Source: an uncultured Lachnospiraceae bacterium
GTDB lineage: Bacteria > Bacillota > Clostridia > Lachnospirales > Lachnospiraceae
Assembly: GCA_947623905.1 (NCBI GenBank)
Contig: CANQHX010000014.1
Span: forward strand, 1 to 32,768
Reading direction: 5' to 3'
DNA: 32,768 nt
Positions 24,154 to 31,488 of the stretch are shown piece after piece (position 1 is the stretch's first letter; each line of letters begins with the position of its first letter). Under the pieces are notes generated by a model. It did no database searches. It was not told where the DNA came from and saw only the letters and a list, made by a program, of their open reading frames with translations. A program made the translations under genes and the position numbers.

Positions 24154-24182
24154 TTGACTTTTCCTGATTTTTGCCTTAATAT
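24154..24182 (+). promoter_or_regulatory. Promoter of proS
   Basis: TTGACT (24154-24159) and TAATAT (24177-24182) with a 17-base spacer. The ~95-base leader that follows is GC-rich but lacks the T-box consensus common for aminoacyl-tRNA synthetase genes of Firmicutes. Confidence 0.6.
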
Positions 24183-24276
24183 AGGATGAAAACGCGGCAG
24201 CCCGCGCAAAAGCGCCGCGGCCGCCGGGACAGGAACTTGATAAATCGGATTACAATATTTTGAAATGGAGAGTATC

Positions 24277-25713
24277 ATGGCAGAGGATAAGAAACTGGTA
24301 GAGGCGATCACTTCCATGGAGGAGGATTTCGCCCAGTGGTATACAGATGTGGTAAAAAAAGCAGAACTGGTGGATTACGCCAGCGTAAAGGGCTGTATGG
24401 TGATCAAGCCTGCGGGCTACGCCATCTGGGAGCTGATCCAGCAGCAGCTGGACGCCGCCTTCAAGGAGACCGGGGTGGAAAATGTGTATATGCCCCTGTT
24501 TATCCCGGAAAGCCTGCTCCAGAAGGAGAAGGACCATGTGGAGGGCTTTGCGCCGGAGGTGGCATGGGTGACCCACGGCGGTCTGGAGCCTTTGCAGGAA
24601 CGGCTCTGTGTGCGCCCTACGTCGGAGACGCTGTTCTGTGACTTTTACGCCAGGGATATTCAGTCCTACCGGGACCTGCCCAAGCTGTACAACCAGTGGT
24701 GCAGCGTAGTGCGCTGGGAAAAGACCACCCGCCCGTTCCTGCGTTCCAGGGAATTTCTGTGGCAGGAGGGGCATACCGCCCACGCTACCGCCCAGGAGGC
24801 GGAGGATCGCACCATCCAGATGCTCAACGTCTACGCCGACTTTTATGAGCAGGTGCTGGCCATCCCCGTGATCAGGGGACGCAAGACCGACAAGGAAAAA
24901 TTCGCCGGCGCGGAGGCTACCTACACCATCGAGGCCATGATGCACGACGGCAAGGCTCTCCAGTCCGCCACCAGCCACAATTTCGGCGACGGCTTCGCAA
25001 AGGCCTTTAACATTCAGTATACGGATAAGGACAATACGCTGAAATATGTCCACCAGACTTCCTGGGGCCTCACCACCCGCAGTATCGGCGCCATCATCAT
25101 GGTTCACGGTGACGACAGCGGCCTTGTGCTGCCGCCTAAGGTAGCTCCTACCCAGATGATGATCATTCCCATCATGCAGAAAAAGGCAGGGGTGCTGGAC
25201 GCCGCTTACAATTTAAAGGAGCGGCTGTCTAAGGTGCTTCGGGTAAAGGTGGACGACACAGACAAATCTCCCGGCTACAAGTTCAGCGAGCAGGAGATGC
25301 GGGGCATTCCTCTCCGTCTGGAGATCGGACCCAAGGATCTGGAGAAAAACCAGTGCGTGCTTGTGCGCCGGGATACGAGGGAAAAGGCTTTTGTATCTCT
25401 GGATGAAGTGGAAGAAAAGGCGCTGGAGCTTCTGAAGCAGATCCAGAAGGACATGTTTGAGCGGGCAAAGGCCCACAGGGACGCCCATATCTACGAGGCT
25501 GCGGACTATGAGGAGTTTAAGGAGATCATTGACACGAAGCCCGGCTTCGTCAACGCGATGTGGTGCGGCGAGCAGGCATGTGAGGACAAGATCAAGGAGG
25601 ACACCACCGCTACTTCCCGGTGCATGCCTTTTGTCCAGAAGCAGGTGGGCAAAACATGCGTGTGCTGCGGCAGGCCCGCAAGGATCATGGTGACCTGGGG
25701 CAAGGCGTACTAA
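24277..25713 (+). CDS. proS: Prolyl-tRNA synthetase, archaeal/eukaryotic type
   Basis: Charges tRNA-Pro with proline. At 478 residues it lacks the ~180-residue editing insertion of the bacterial type and instead has a C-terminal extension. Class II motifs: [55 protein letters not shown] (motif 2) and [20 protein letters not shown] (motif 3). The end carries a zinc-ribbon-like set of cysteines ([10 protein letters not shown], then [11 protein letters not shown]). ATG 24277 is preferred over 24265 because GGAGAG lies between them. This ProRS form occurs in many Clostridia. No T-box leader is seen. A long terminator follows. Confidence 0.95.
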   Translation: MAEDKKLVEAITSMEEDFAQWYTDVVKKAELVDYASVKGCMVIKPAGYAIWELIQQQLDAAFKETGVENVYMPLFIPESLLQKEKDHVEGFAPEVAWVTHGGLEPLQERLCVRPTSETLFCDFYARDIQSYRDLPKLYNQWCSVVRWEKTTRPFLRSREFLWQEGHTAHATAQEAEDRTIQMLNVYADFYEQVLAIPVIRGRKTDKEKFAGAEATYTIEAMMHDGKALQSATSHNFGDGFAKAFNIQYTDKDNTLKYVHQTSWGLTTRSIGAIIMVHGDDSGLVLPPKVAPTQMMIIPIMQKKAGVLDAAYNLKERLSKVLRVKVDDTDKSPGYKFSEQEMRGIPLRLEIGPKDLEKNQCVLVRRDTREKAFVSLDEVEEKALELLKQIQKDMFERAKAHRDAHIYEAADYEEFKEIIDTKPGFVNAMWCGEQACEDKIKEDTTATSRCMPFVQKQVGKTCVCCGRPARIMVTWGKAY

Positions 25714-25733
25714 AAAGGAAATGAACAGATGTA

Positions 25734-25801
25734 AGGGACTGCTGCGAAACCGGACGACATTGCTGTGAGAACATGTCTGGTCTTACAGCAGTCCTTTTTT
25801 G
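25734..25801 (+). terminator. Terminator after proS
   Basis: GGACTGCTG (25736-25744) pairs with CAGCAGTCC (25786-25794), followed by six T residues. The long loop holds a second imperfect stem (ACCGGAC/GTCTGGT). Confidence 0.85.
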
Positions 25802-25819
25802 ACCAATGGGAGAGGGAAT

Positions 25820-27106
25820 ATGGATATCTTACTTCCAAAGCAGGTAAAGACGATTATCGGAAAACTGGAAAAGAGCGGGTTTGAGGCCTATGCGGTAGGC
25901 GGCTGCGTCCGGGACAGCCTGCTGGGCAGGACGCCCAGCGACTGGGACATCACCACCGACGCGAAGCCGGAGCAGGTAAAAGCATTATTCCGCCGGACAG
26001 TGGACACGGGTATCCAGCACGGCACCGTGACGGTGCTTTTGGATGGAGAGGGGTATGAGGTGACCACCTACCGCATTGACGGGAAATATGCCGACGGCAG
26101 GCATCCGGAGCAGGTGACCTTTACCCCTCATCTGGAGGAGGATCTGCTGCGGCGGGATTTTACCATCAACGCCATGGCATACAGTGAACGGCACGGACTG
26201 GTGGATCTGTACGGGGGCAGAAAGGACCTGGAGGACGGCGTGATCCGCTGTGTGGGAAACGCCCGCCACAGGTTTACCGAGGACGCCCTGCGCATCCTGC
26301 GGGCAGTACGGTTTGGCGCTCAGCTGGGATTTGTCATTGAAGAGGAGACGGCACAGGCGGCAGAGGCGCTGGCGGAAAACCTGCGGCTGATCAGCGCGGA
26401 GCGCATCCAGACAGAGATGGTGAAGCTGCTCGTGTCGGATCACCCGGACCATGTGGGGATTGCTTATGAGCTGGGCATGATGAAGTATTTTATGCCGGAG
26501 GTCACGGTCACGGAAATGACAAAACGGCGGCTGCTGGCGGTGGAGCCGGACAGGCACCTGCGGGAAGCCATGCTGCTGTGCAATCTGGAACCGGATATGG
26601 CAACAACAGTGCTGCGCCGGCTGAAGCTGGACAATGACACCGTGCGCACGGTCGCAAAGCTTGTGGCCCACAGCAGGGATCAGGTGGAGCCGTCGGGCAG
26701 GAGCGTGCGCCACAGCATCTATCAGGTGGGTACAGCGCTGTATCCCATGGAATTAAAGCTGTGGAAGGGACTGGCCCGCGCCGGAGAGCAGGCATTGGAT
26801 GTGTCTGCCGGGGAAAGCGCGCCGGTCAACAGACAGGCGGCTGTCATGCCTGCCGCCCAGGTGGAAAAAATAGAAGAAATCTACCTGCAGACCATAGAGA
26901 ACGGCTGCTGTCTGTCGCTGAAGGAGCTGGCCGTAAAAGGCCAGGATCTGCTGGATCTGGGCATCCGGGGAAAGCAGGTGGGCGATCTGCTGGAGACCAT
27001 GCTGCTCCATGTGCTGGACTGCCCGGAGGACAATGTGAGAGAGAAGCTTCTGGAAGGTATACCTGCTTCCCTATCGCAGAAGTCACACGTTTCAGATCAG
27101 TCCTGA
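25820..27106 (+). CDS. cca: CCA tRNA nucleotidyltransferase
   Basis: Adds or repairs the 3' CCA of tRNAs. The 428-residue protein has the nucleotidyltransferase motif GGCVRDSLLGRTPSDWDITT with the two catalytic aspartates, GTVTVLLDGEGYEVTTYRID, the RRDFTINAMAY block and RILRAVRFGAQLGFVIEEET, all standard for class II CCA enzymes. The C-terminal half is helical and lacks an evident HD phosphohydrolase motif. ATG 25820 follows GGGAGAGGGA, whereas the earlier TTG sits in the terminator T-run. It is the last housekeeping gene before the AT-rich accessory stretch. Confidence 0.95.
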   Translation: MDILLPKQVKTIIGKLEKSGFEAYAVGGCVRDSLLGRTPSDWDITTDAKPEQVKALFRRTVDTGIQHGTVTVLLDGEGYEVTTYRIDGKYADGRHPEQVTFTPHLEEDLLRRDFTINAMAYSERHGLVDLYGGRKDLEDGVIRCVGNARHRFTEDALRILRAVRFGAQLGFVIEEETAQAAEALAENLRLISAERIQTEMVKLLVSDHPDHVGIAYELGMMKYFMPEVTVTEMTKRRLLAVEPDRHLREAMLLCNLEPDMATTVLRRLKLDNDTVRTVAKLVAHSRDQVEPSGRSVRHSIYQVGTALYPMELKLWKGLARAGEQALDVSAGESAPVNRQAAVMPAAQVEKIEEIYLQTIENGCCLSLKELAVKGQDLLDLGIRGKQVGDLLETMLLHVLDCPEDNVREKLLEGIPASLSQKSHVSDQS

Positions 27107-27148
27107 ATACCGTTTTGTTTCGACTAAATATATGTATTTTTTAATGCG

Positions 27149-27157
27149 TGGTAAAAT
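27149..27157 (+). promoter_or_regulatory. Extended -10 element ahead of the AT-rich orphan gene
   Basis: TGGTAAAAT at 27149-27157 fits an extended -10. It would start transcription near 27164 and favours ATG 27174 over the three earlier in-frame ATGs. Confidence 0.4.
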
Positions 27158-27173
27158 GAAAGGAACGGAAGAG

Positions 27174-27857
27174 ATGAAATATTATTATCCAAATGGGAAA
27201 GAAATTGGCAGTTTTGCAGAGTTTGTAGATTTTTACAGTAAATTATATTATTATCTGTGTCCAGATATGGAACTTGAAAAAGAGATAGATAAAATTCTAA
27301 GTTGTCCTGAGAGTAAAAAACTTGATATAGATGATGTTAAGAATATTTTCATGTGGAAAACGAATGTAAAAAAAGAAACAGTTACAGGTAATACGATTAA
27401 AACTCGTTACGGGAAGATAGACCTGAAAAAAGTTCGGGAAAAAATAAAATGTGTAGAAAAAATAGAGACAAAAGACGAAAAAGATATTGAAAAGATCTTT
27501 GAGAAATTGAAAGGTGATGGCATAGGCACGGTTTATGCGATAACTGCTATTTATTTTCTCAAAAGAGGGGAGTACCCTATTTATGATAAGTTTGCACATG
27601 TTGCTCTGAAAGCGCTGCAAGATGAAGATAATTTATTTGATAAGGATGGATATCTTTTAAAACTGTTTCCGGATGGCAGTATTGAAAGTTTTTCAAGTTA
27701 CATCAAAAATTTTAAAGATCCGCTTACAACTATGCTGCAAGAGGCAGGGCTAGATTATAAAGCATATAAATCCGACAGAAACATTGACAGAGCTCTTTGG
27801 GTTTACGGCCATCTGTTTAACAAGACCGAGAGAAATAAAAAACGCATGAGAGAGTAA
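27174..27857 (+). CDS. AT-rich orphan protein, family not identified
   Basis: Cytoplasmic protein of 227 residues from ATG 27174 (GGAACGGAAGAG in front). Earlier ATGs at 27132, 27144 and 27156 lack ribosome-binding sites. It is lysine-rich and mostly helical. The C-terminal half includes GDGIGTVYAITAIYFLKRGE, YPIYDKFAHVALKAL and RALWVYGHLF, an arrangement that faintly recalls helix-hairpin-helix DNA glycosylases, but no catalytic lysine/aspartate pair can be assigned with confidence. Base composition is strikingly AT-rich compared with cca just upstream, indicating horizontal acquisition. It converges on a minus-strand hypothetical gene 15 bases away. Confidence 0.75.
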   Translation: MKYYYPNGKEIGSFAEFVDFYSKLYYYLCPDMELEKEIDKILSCPESKKLDIDDVKNIFMWKTNVKKETVTGNTIKTRYGKIDLKKVREKIKCVEKIETKDEKDIEKIFEKLKGDGIGTVYAITAIYFLKRGEYPIYDKFAHVALKALQDEDNLFDKDGYLLKLFPDGSIESFSSYIKNFKDPLTTMLQEAGLDYKAYKSDRNIDRALWVYGHLFNKTERNKKRMRE

Positions 27858-27872
27858 ATAAATATAAATGTC

Positions 27873-28268
27873 TTATGTTTCTATTAAAGCCTGGTAATGC
27901 GAAGATCCGTCGCATATCACGCGGACATGCGACAGATTGTACAGCCCAAACTCCATATTGATCTGCGAAATAATTTCTTCCTGATTTAAATGTGGATTCA
28001 GGTATATGACCGCTTTGTCCCGCCGAATCTCGACTCTGCCGCGGGGATAATAATTGTACGGCTTTCTGCCGGTCACGGTTTTCGGAAGCTTGTTCCATTC
28101 AGCCTTGTGGTTGAAATGATCCCCTTTTTTTGAGGAAAATTCCGGCGCTTCCAGTGGAGCGCCGGATCGGTCGCACCAGATCTTTCGACAAAAAAGTCCG
28201 TTTTCCACCCACCAGAAGATGCCCTTATAGATTTTTTCATCCAATGTTACACGCAGCCTCCCATTCAT
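27873..28268 (-). CDS. Hypothetical protein
   Basis: Protein of 131 residues without signal peptide or membrane helix. The sequence is Trp/Tyr-rich at the front (IYKGIFWWVENGLFCRKIWC), with beta-type segments such as YYPRGRVEIRRDKAVIYLNP and a C-terminal VRVICDGSSHYQALIET. I do not recognise an annotated domain. ATG 28268 has no close Shine-Dalgarno; GGAGG sits 17 bases upstream, ideally spaced for an in-frame CTG codon four codons earlier, so the true start may be non-canonical. It is preceded by a second small gene on the same strand, 41 bases away, and the two are probably co-transcribed. Confidence 0.7.
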   Translation of the reverse strand: MNGRLRVTLDEKIYKGIFWWVENGLFCRKIWCDRSGAPLEAPEFSSKKGDHFNHKAEWNKLPKTVTGRKPYNYYPRGRVEIRRDKAVIYLNPHLNQEEIISQINMEFGLYNLSHVRVICDGSSHYQALIET

Positions 28269-28309
28269 AAGGCCGGTCAGATCGCCTCCGGTCTGTTGTC
28301 ACTTAGCTA

Positions 28310-28486
28310 TTACACCATAAGTGCGTATTCTTTAATCATAGTTTTATGATAGGCATTGGCAAACTGGTCGATGCATCTCTGCACTGCCAGATCAGCCAAG
28401 GCCGCTTCCAGAGGATGAAACTGATAGCTGATGTTTTTTAAATGCTCCCGGATCGCATTTGAATGAATAAACCTTAGTATGTCCAT
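28310..28486 (-). CDS. Small hypothetical protein, possibly truncated
   Basis: A 58-residue product starting MDILRFIHSNAIREHLKNIS. ATG 28486 is preceded on its strand by AGGAGGA, a near-perfect ribosome-binding site, and is therefore preferred to the longer 88-residue frame. The N-terminus resembles the opening of longer hypothetical proteins I associate with Lachnospiraceae, and the similarity seems to fade after QFHPLEAAL, so the gene may be a frameshifted remnant of a longer one. No domain recognised. Same strand as, and just upstream of, the 131-residue hypothetical. Confidence 0.55.
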   Translation of the reverse strand: MDILRFIHSNAIREHLKNISYQFHPLEAALADLAVQRCIDQFANAYHKTMIKEYALMV

Positions 28487-28670
28487 GCAGATTCCTCCTG
28501 GAAAAAGATCATGCTGATAAAAATGGTTTCTGTTTTTTAATTTATCATGTGTCATGGGACAATTATGGCGCAGCATAACGGCCAGCTTTCGGGCTTCTTT
28601 CAGAATTGACGGCCGGATGAACTGGATTTAGTTCATGAGCAATGGCAGACGGTTTTCAGCAAAGTCTTTC

Positions 28671-28699
28671 TTGTGTTTTCAGTCATGAATCAATATAAT
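28671..28699 (+). promoter_or_regulatory. Promoter of the DUF2779 gene
   Basis: TTGTGT (28671-28676) and a perfect TATAAT (28694-28699) with a 17-base spacer, about 30 bases before the start codon. The rest of the 28487-28719 gap shows no other convincing element. Confidence 0.6.
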
Positions 28700-28728
28700 A
28701 AATACAGTAATCAAGGCAGGTGAATAAA

Positions 28729-30222
28729 ATGTTGTCATTTTCAAAGTCAAAATACTGTAGTTTATGGCAATGCCCGAAGATGGCATGGCTGAACAAATAC
28801 AAGCCGGAGGAACTGAAACCTGACGACAGTACTATTTCAAGAATGGAAGCAGGGAATGAGGTCGGCCAGCTTGCAAAAGGTCTCTTCGGGGATTATGTGG
28901 ATGTTACGAAATATAACGGCGAGCTTCTGAATCTCTCTGCAATGATCAGCGCGACCAAAAGAGAAATGGAAAAAGGGACAGAGGTTATCTGCGAAGCATC
29001 CTTTTCGTATGACGGCTTATACTGTGCCGTGGATATTTTGAAAAAGGATGGCGGAGGCTGGGCGATATATGAGGTCAAAAGTTCCACGCATAATGATAAG
29101 GATGTATACATTGCGGATATTGCCTATCAGAAATATGTGCTGGAGCATTGCGGCGTGAAATTGAACGGCGTTTATCTGATCTGTCTGGACAGCGGATATG
29201 TGTTTGACGGCATATTGGATGTTCACAGGCTTTTTAAGATCACCGATGTAGCCGAACTTGTTGCCGGGGAGGAGAAAAGTATCGCGGAGAACCTTTCCGC
29301 TGCGGAAAGCATTTTATCGTCTCCCACGGAGCCTGATATTGACTTATCGATAAATTGCAAAAATCCGTATCTGTGCGGATTTTGGGAATATTGTTCAAGA
29401 CATATTCCCAAACCGTCCGTGTTTGATCTTCATCGCATGCCGTTTGCAAAAAAGATTGATTTTTACAGAAAAGGGCTTGTTTCTTTTTCGGATCTGGTCA
29501 GCCGGCCGGAGATCAAATCAAAAAAGCAGCTGCGCCAAATGGAGTATTCCCTTATGGATAAGGGAACCTACATTGACAAAGAAAAGATCATGGATTTTCT
29601 GGACAACCTGTCATTCCCGCTGTATTTTTTGGATTTTGAAACCATGCAGCCGGCCATTCCCCGGTTTATCGGCACAAAGCCCTACGCGCAAATACCGTTT
29701 CAATATTCTCTGCATTACATTGAGAAAGAAGGCGGCGCGCTGAAACACAAAGAATTTCTCGGGGAATCAGGCACCGATCCCAGGCGGGCGCTGGCGGAAC
29801 AGTTATGCGCCGATATACCTATGAATGTCTGCGTGACGGCTTATAACAAAGCCTTTGAATGTACAAGGCTGCAGGAGCTGGCCGAAATATTCCCGGATCT
29901 GTCGGATCATCTGCTGAATATCAGAGAGCATATACAGGATCTTCTCGTTCCTTTCCAGTCCGGGTATTATTATAATCGAGCCATGGGCGGTTCCTTTTCC
30001 ATAAAAAGTGTGCTGCCGGCAATATATCCGGATGATCCGGATCTGGATTATCACAATCTGGAGGGTGTCCATAACGGCGGGGAGGCTATGGCCATATTCC
30101 CCCAGATTCAGTATATGGAGCCGGCGGAGCGGGAAATTGCCCGGAGGAATCTGCTGAAATATTGTGAACTGGATACATACGCGATGGTGAAGGTATGGGA
30201 AGCGCTTTTGGCTGCGACATAA
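28729..30222 (+). CDS. DUF2779 protein: Cas4-like nuclease plus RNase H-like exonuclease domain
   Basis: Putative nuclease of 497 residues. The N-terminal half is Cas4/PD-(D/E)xK-like: cysteines in KYCSLWQCPK and NCKNPYLCGFWEYC could hold an iron-sulfur cluster, and AVDILKKDGGGWAIYEVKSS provides the D...E-x-K catalytic core. The C-terminal half is the DUF2779 domain, with an RNase H/DEDD-exonuclease look: YFLDFETMQPAIP (D-x-E), VTAYNKAFECTRLQELAE and LLKYCELDTYAMVKVWEAL (final Asp). ATG 28729 has AGGTGA 6 bases upstream; GTG 28720 is the alternative. It is followed by a WYL-domain regulator, a combination common around mobile or defence loci. Exact substrate unknown. Confidence 0.85.
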   Translation: MLSFSKSKYCSLWQCPKMAWLNKYKPEELKPDDSTISRMEAGNEVGQLAKGLFGDYVDVTKYNGELLNLSAMISATKREMEKGTEVICEASFSYDGLYCAVDILKKDGGGWAIYEVKSSTHNDKDVYIADIAYQKYVLEHCGVKLNGVYLICLDSGYVFDGILDVHRLFKITDVAELVAGEEKSIAENLSAAESILSSPTEPDIDLSINCKNPYLCGFWEYCSRHIPKPSVFDLHRMPFAKKIDFYRKGLVSFSDLVSRPEIKSKKQLRQMEYSLMDKGTYIDKEKIMDFLDNLSFPLYFLDFETMQPAIPRFIGTKPYAQIPFQYSLHYIEKEGGALKHKEFLGESGTDPRRALAEQLCADIPMNVCVTAYNKAFECTRLQELAEIFPDLSDHLLNIREHIQDLLVPFQSGYYYNRAMGGSFSIKSVLPAIYPDDPDLDYHNLEGVHNGGEAMAIFPQIQYMEPAEREIARRNLLKYCELDTYAMVKVWEALLAAT

Positions 30223-30261
30223 AGAGGGTGGTCCCTCAGCGCCGCAGTGTTCTCATACTGC

Positions 30262-30290
30262 TTGTTGGCTGGGACGATATTTGATATAAT
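30262..30290 (+). promoter_or_regulatory. Promoter of the WYL regulator gene
   Basis: TTGTTG (30262-30267) and TATAAT (30285-30290) with a 17-base spacer, 44 bases before the ATG. It indicates the regulator has its own transcript in addition to any read-through from the DUF2779 gene. Confidence 0.6.
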
Positions 30291-30333
30291 AAAATCGAAC
30301 TGCTGGGCACACAGAGAAAGGATGAAGGATCGT

Positions 30334-31386
30334 ATGTATACCAGGCAGCCGAAAAAACTGTTGATCATGAATATATTGGATATCCTTCGCAGATACACGG
30401 ACGAGGACCATCGACTGAGCCAGAAGGAGATTGAACGGATCCTCGAAACAGAATACGACATGAAGGCGGAGCGCAAGTCGATCCGCCGGAACTTGATGAA
30501 TCTCATTGATTTCGGATATGAGATCGAATACAGCGAATCAGTCCGCAGGGTACCCAATTCCAAAACGGGAGAATTGGAAGAAAGCTACGTATTGTCTGAT
30601 TTTTATCTGGTTCGGGAATTTACCGATGGAGAACTCAGACTTTTGATAGACAGCCTGCTTTTTTCCAGACATATTCCATACGGTCAGTGCAAAGAGCTTG
30701 TGGAAAAGCTGGAAGGACTTTCCAACAATTATTTCCGCTCCCGCATCCGTCACATCTCCTGCATGCCGTATGATCATACCGATAACAAGCAGCTTTTTCT
30801 CACGATCGAGCTTCTGGATCAGGCCATCGGAAAAGGAAAGAAGGTATCTTTTCAATACCTGGCTTATGGTACGGACAAAAAACTATATCCGAAACTGCGG
30901 TTAAACGGGTCGGACCGCTATGTGGTCAGCCCTTATCAGATGGCCGCGAGAGAAGGAAAATATTATCTGATCTGCAACTTTGATAAATATGACGATATTT
31001 CCAACTACCGCCTTGACCGCATCAGGGATCTGCAGATCATGGACGAGCCGGCAAAGCCGTTCTCATCTCTCCGGTGGGCAAACGGACAGTCGCTGGATCT
31101 TGCGGAATACATGAAGAAACACATTTATATGTATTCCAGCGGTGACCGGCGGATCAAACTCAGGATCGTCAGGCCGATGGTCAGCGATATCATAGATTTT
31201 TTCGGAAAAGATGTCGTTTTCTCAGACGAAACGGATACCTATGTAAATGTAACTGTTTATGCCAATGAAATGTCGGTTGAACAGTTTGCCAAAAGCTATG
31301 CGCCGGACGTGATCGTGCTGGAACCGCGGGATATGCGGGAAAGACTGAAAGCATCTCTGGAACAGGCGGCTGCCGGTTATCAATAA
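30334..31386 (+). CDS. WYL-domain transcriptional regulator (YafY-like)
   Basis: DNA-binding regulator of 350 residues. The first ~80 residues form a winged helix (LIMNILDILRRYTDEDHRLS, ILETEYDMKAERKSIRRNLM). The centre holds the WYL domain, with KKVSFQYLAYGTDKKLYPKL, RYVVSPYQMAAREGKYYLIC and NYRLDRIRDLQIMDEP. The end has the usual C-terminal extension (WCX-type), VRPMVSDIIDFFGKDVVFSD. WYL proteins sense nucleic-acid-type ligands and often control defence or DNA-repair genes. ATG 30334 has AAGGA 4-5 bases in front; ATG 30322 is too close to its Shine-Dalgarno. A likely target is the DUF2779 nuclease gene immediately upstream. Confidence 0.92.
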   Translation: MYTRQPKKLLIMNILDILRRYTDEDHRLSQKEIERILETEYDMKAERKSIRRNLMNLIDFGYEIEYSESVRRVPNSKTGELEESYVLSDFYLVREFTDGELRLLIDSLLFSRHIPYGQCKELVEKLEGLSNNYFRSRIRHISCMPYDHTDNKQLFLTIELLDQAIGKGKKVSFQYLAYGTDKKLYPKLRLNGSDRYVVSPYQMAAREGKYYLICNFDKYDDISNYRLDRIRDLQIMDEPAKPFSSLRWANGQSLDLAEYMKKHIYMYSSGDRRIKLRIVRPMVSDIIDFFGKDVVFSDETDTYVNVTVYANEMSVEQFAKSYAPDVIVLEPRDMRERLKASLEQAAAGYQ

Positions 31387-31441
31387 CAGCATCATCCAAA
31401 ATGGCAAAGTAATACGGACCGATCCGGAAGGTCATAAAAAC

Positions 31442-31476
31442 AAAGGGAGACGCTTTTGCGAAGCATCTCCCTTTTC
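31442..31476. terminator. Bidirectional terminator between WYL and CLC genes
   Basis: AAAGGGAGACGCTT pairs with AAGCATCTCCCTTT (one mismatch) around a TTGCG loop. T-rich tracts follow on both strands, serving the convergent genes. Confidence 0.85.
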
Positions 31477-31488
31477 TTATTCGGATAT

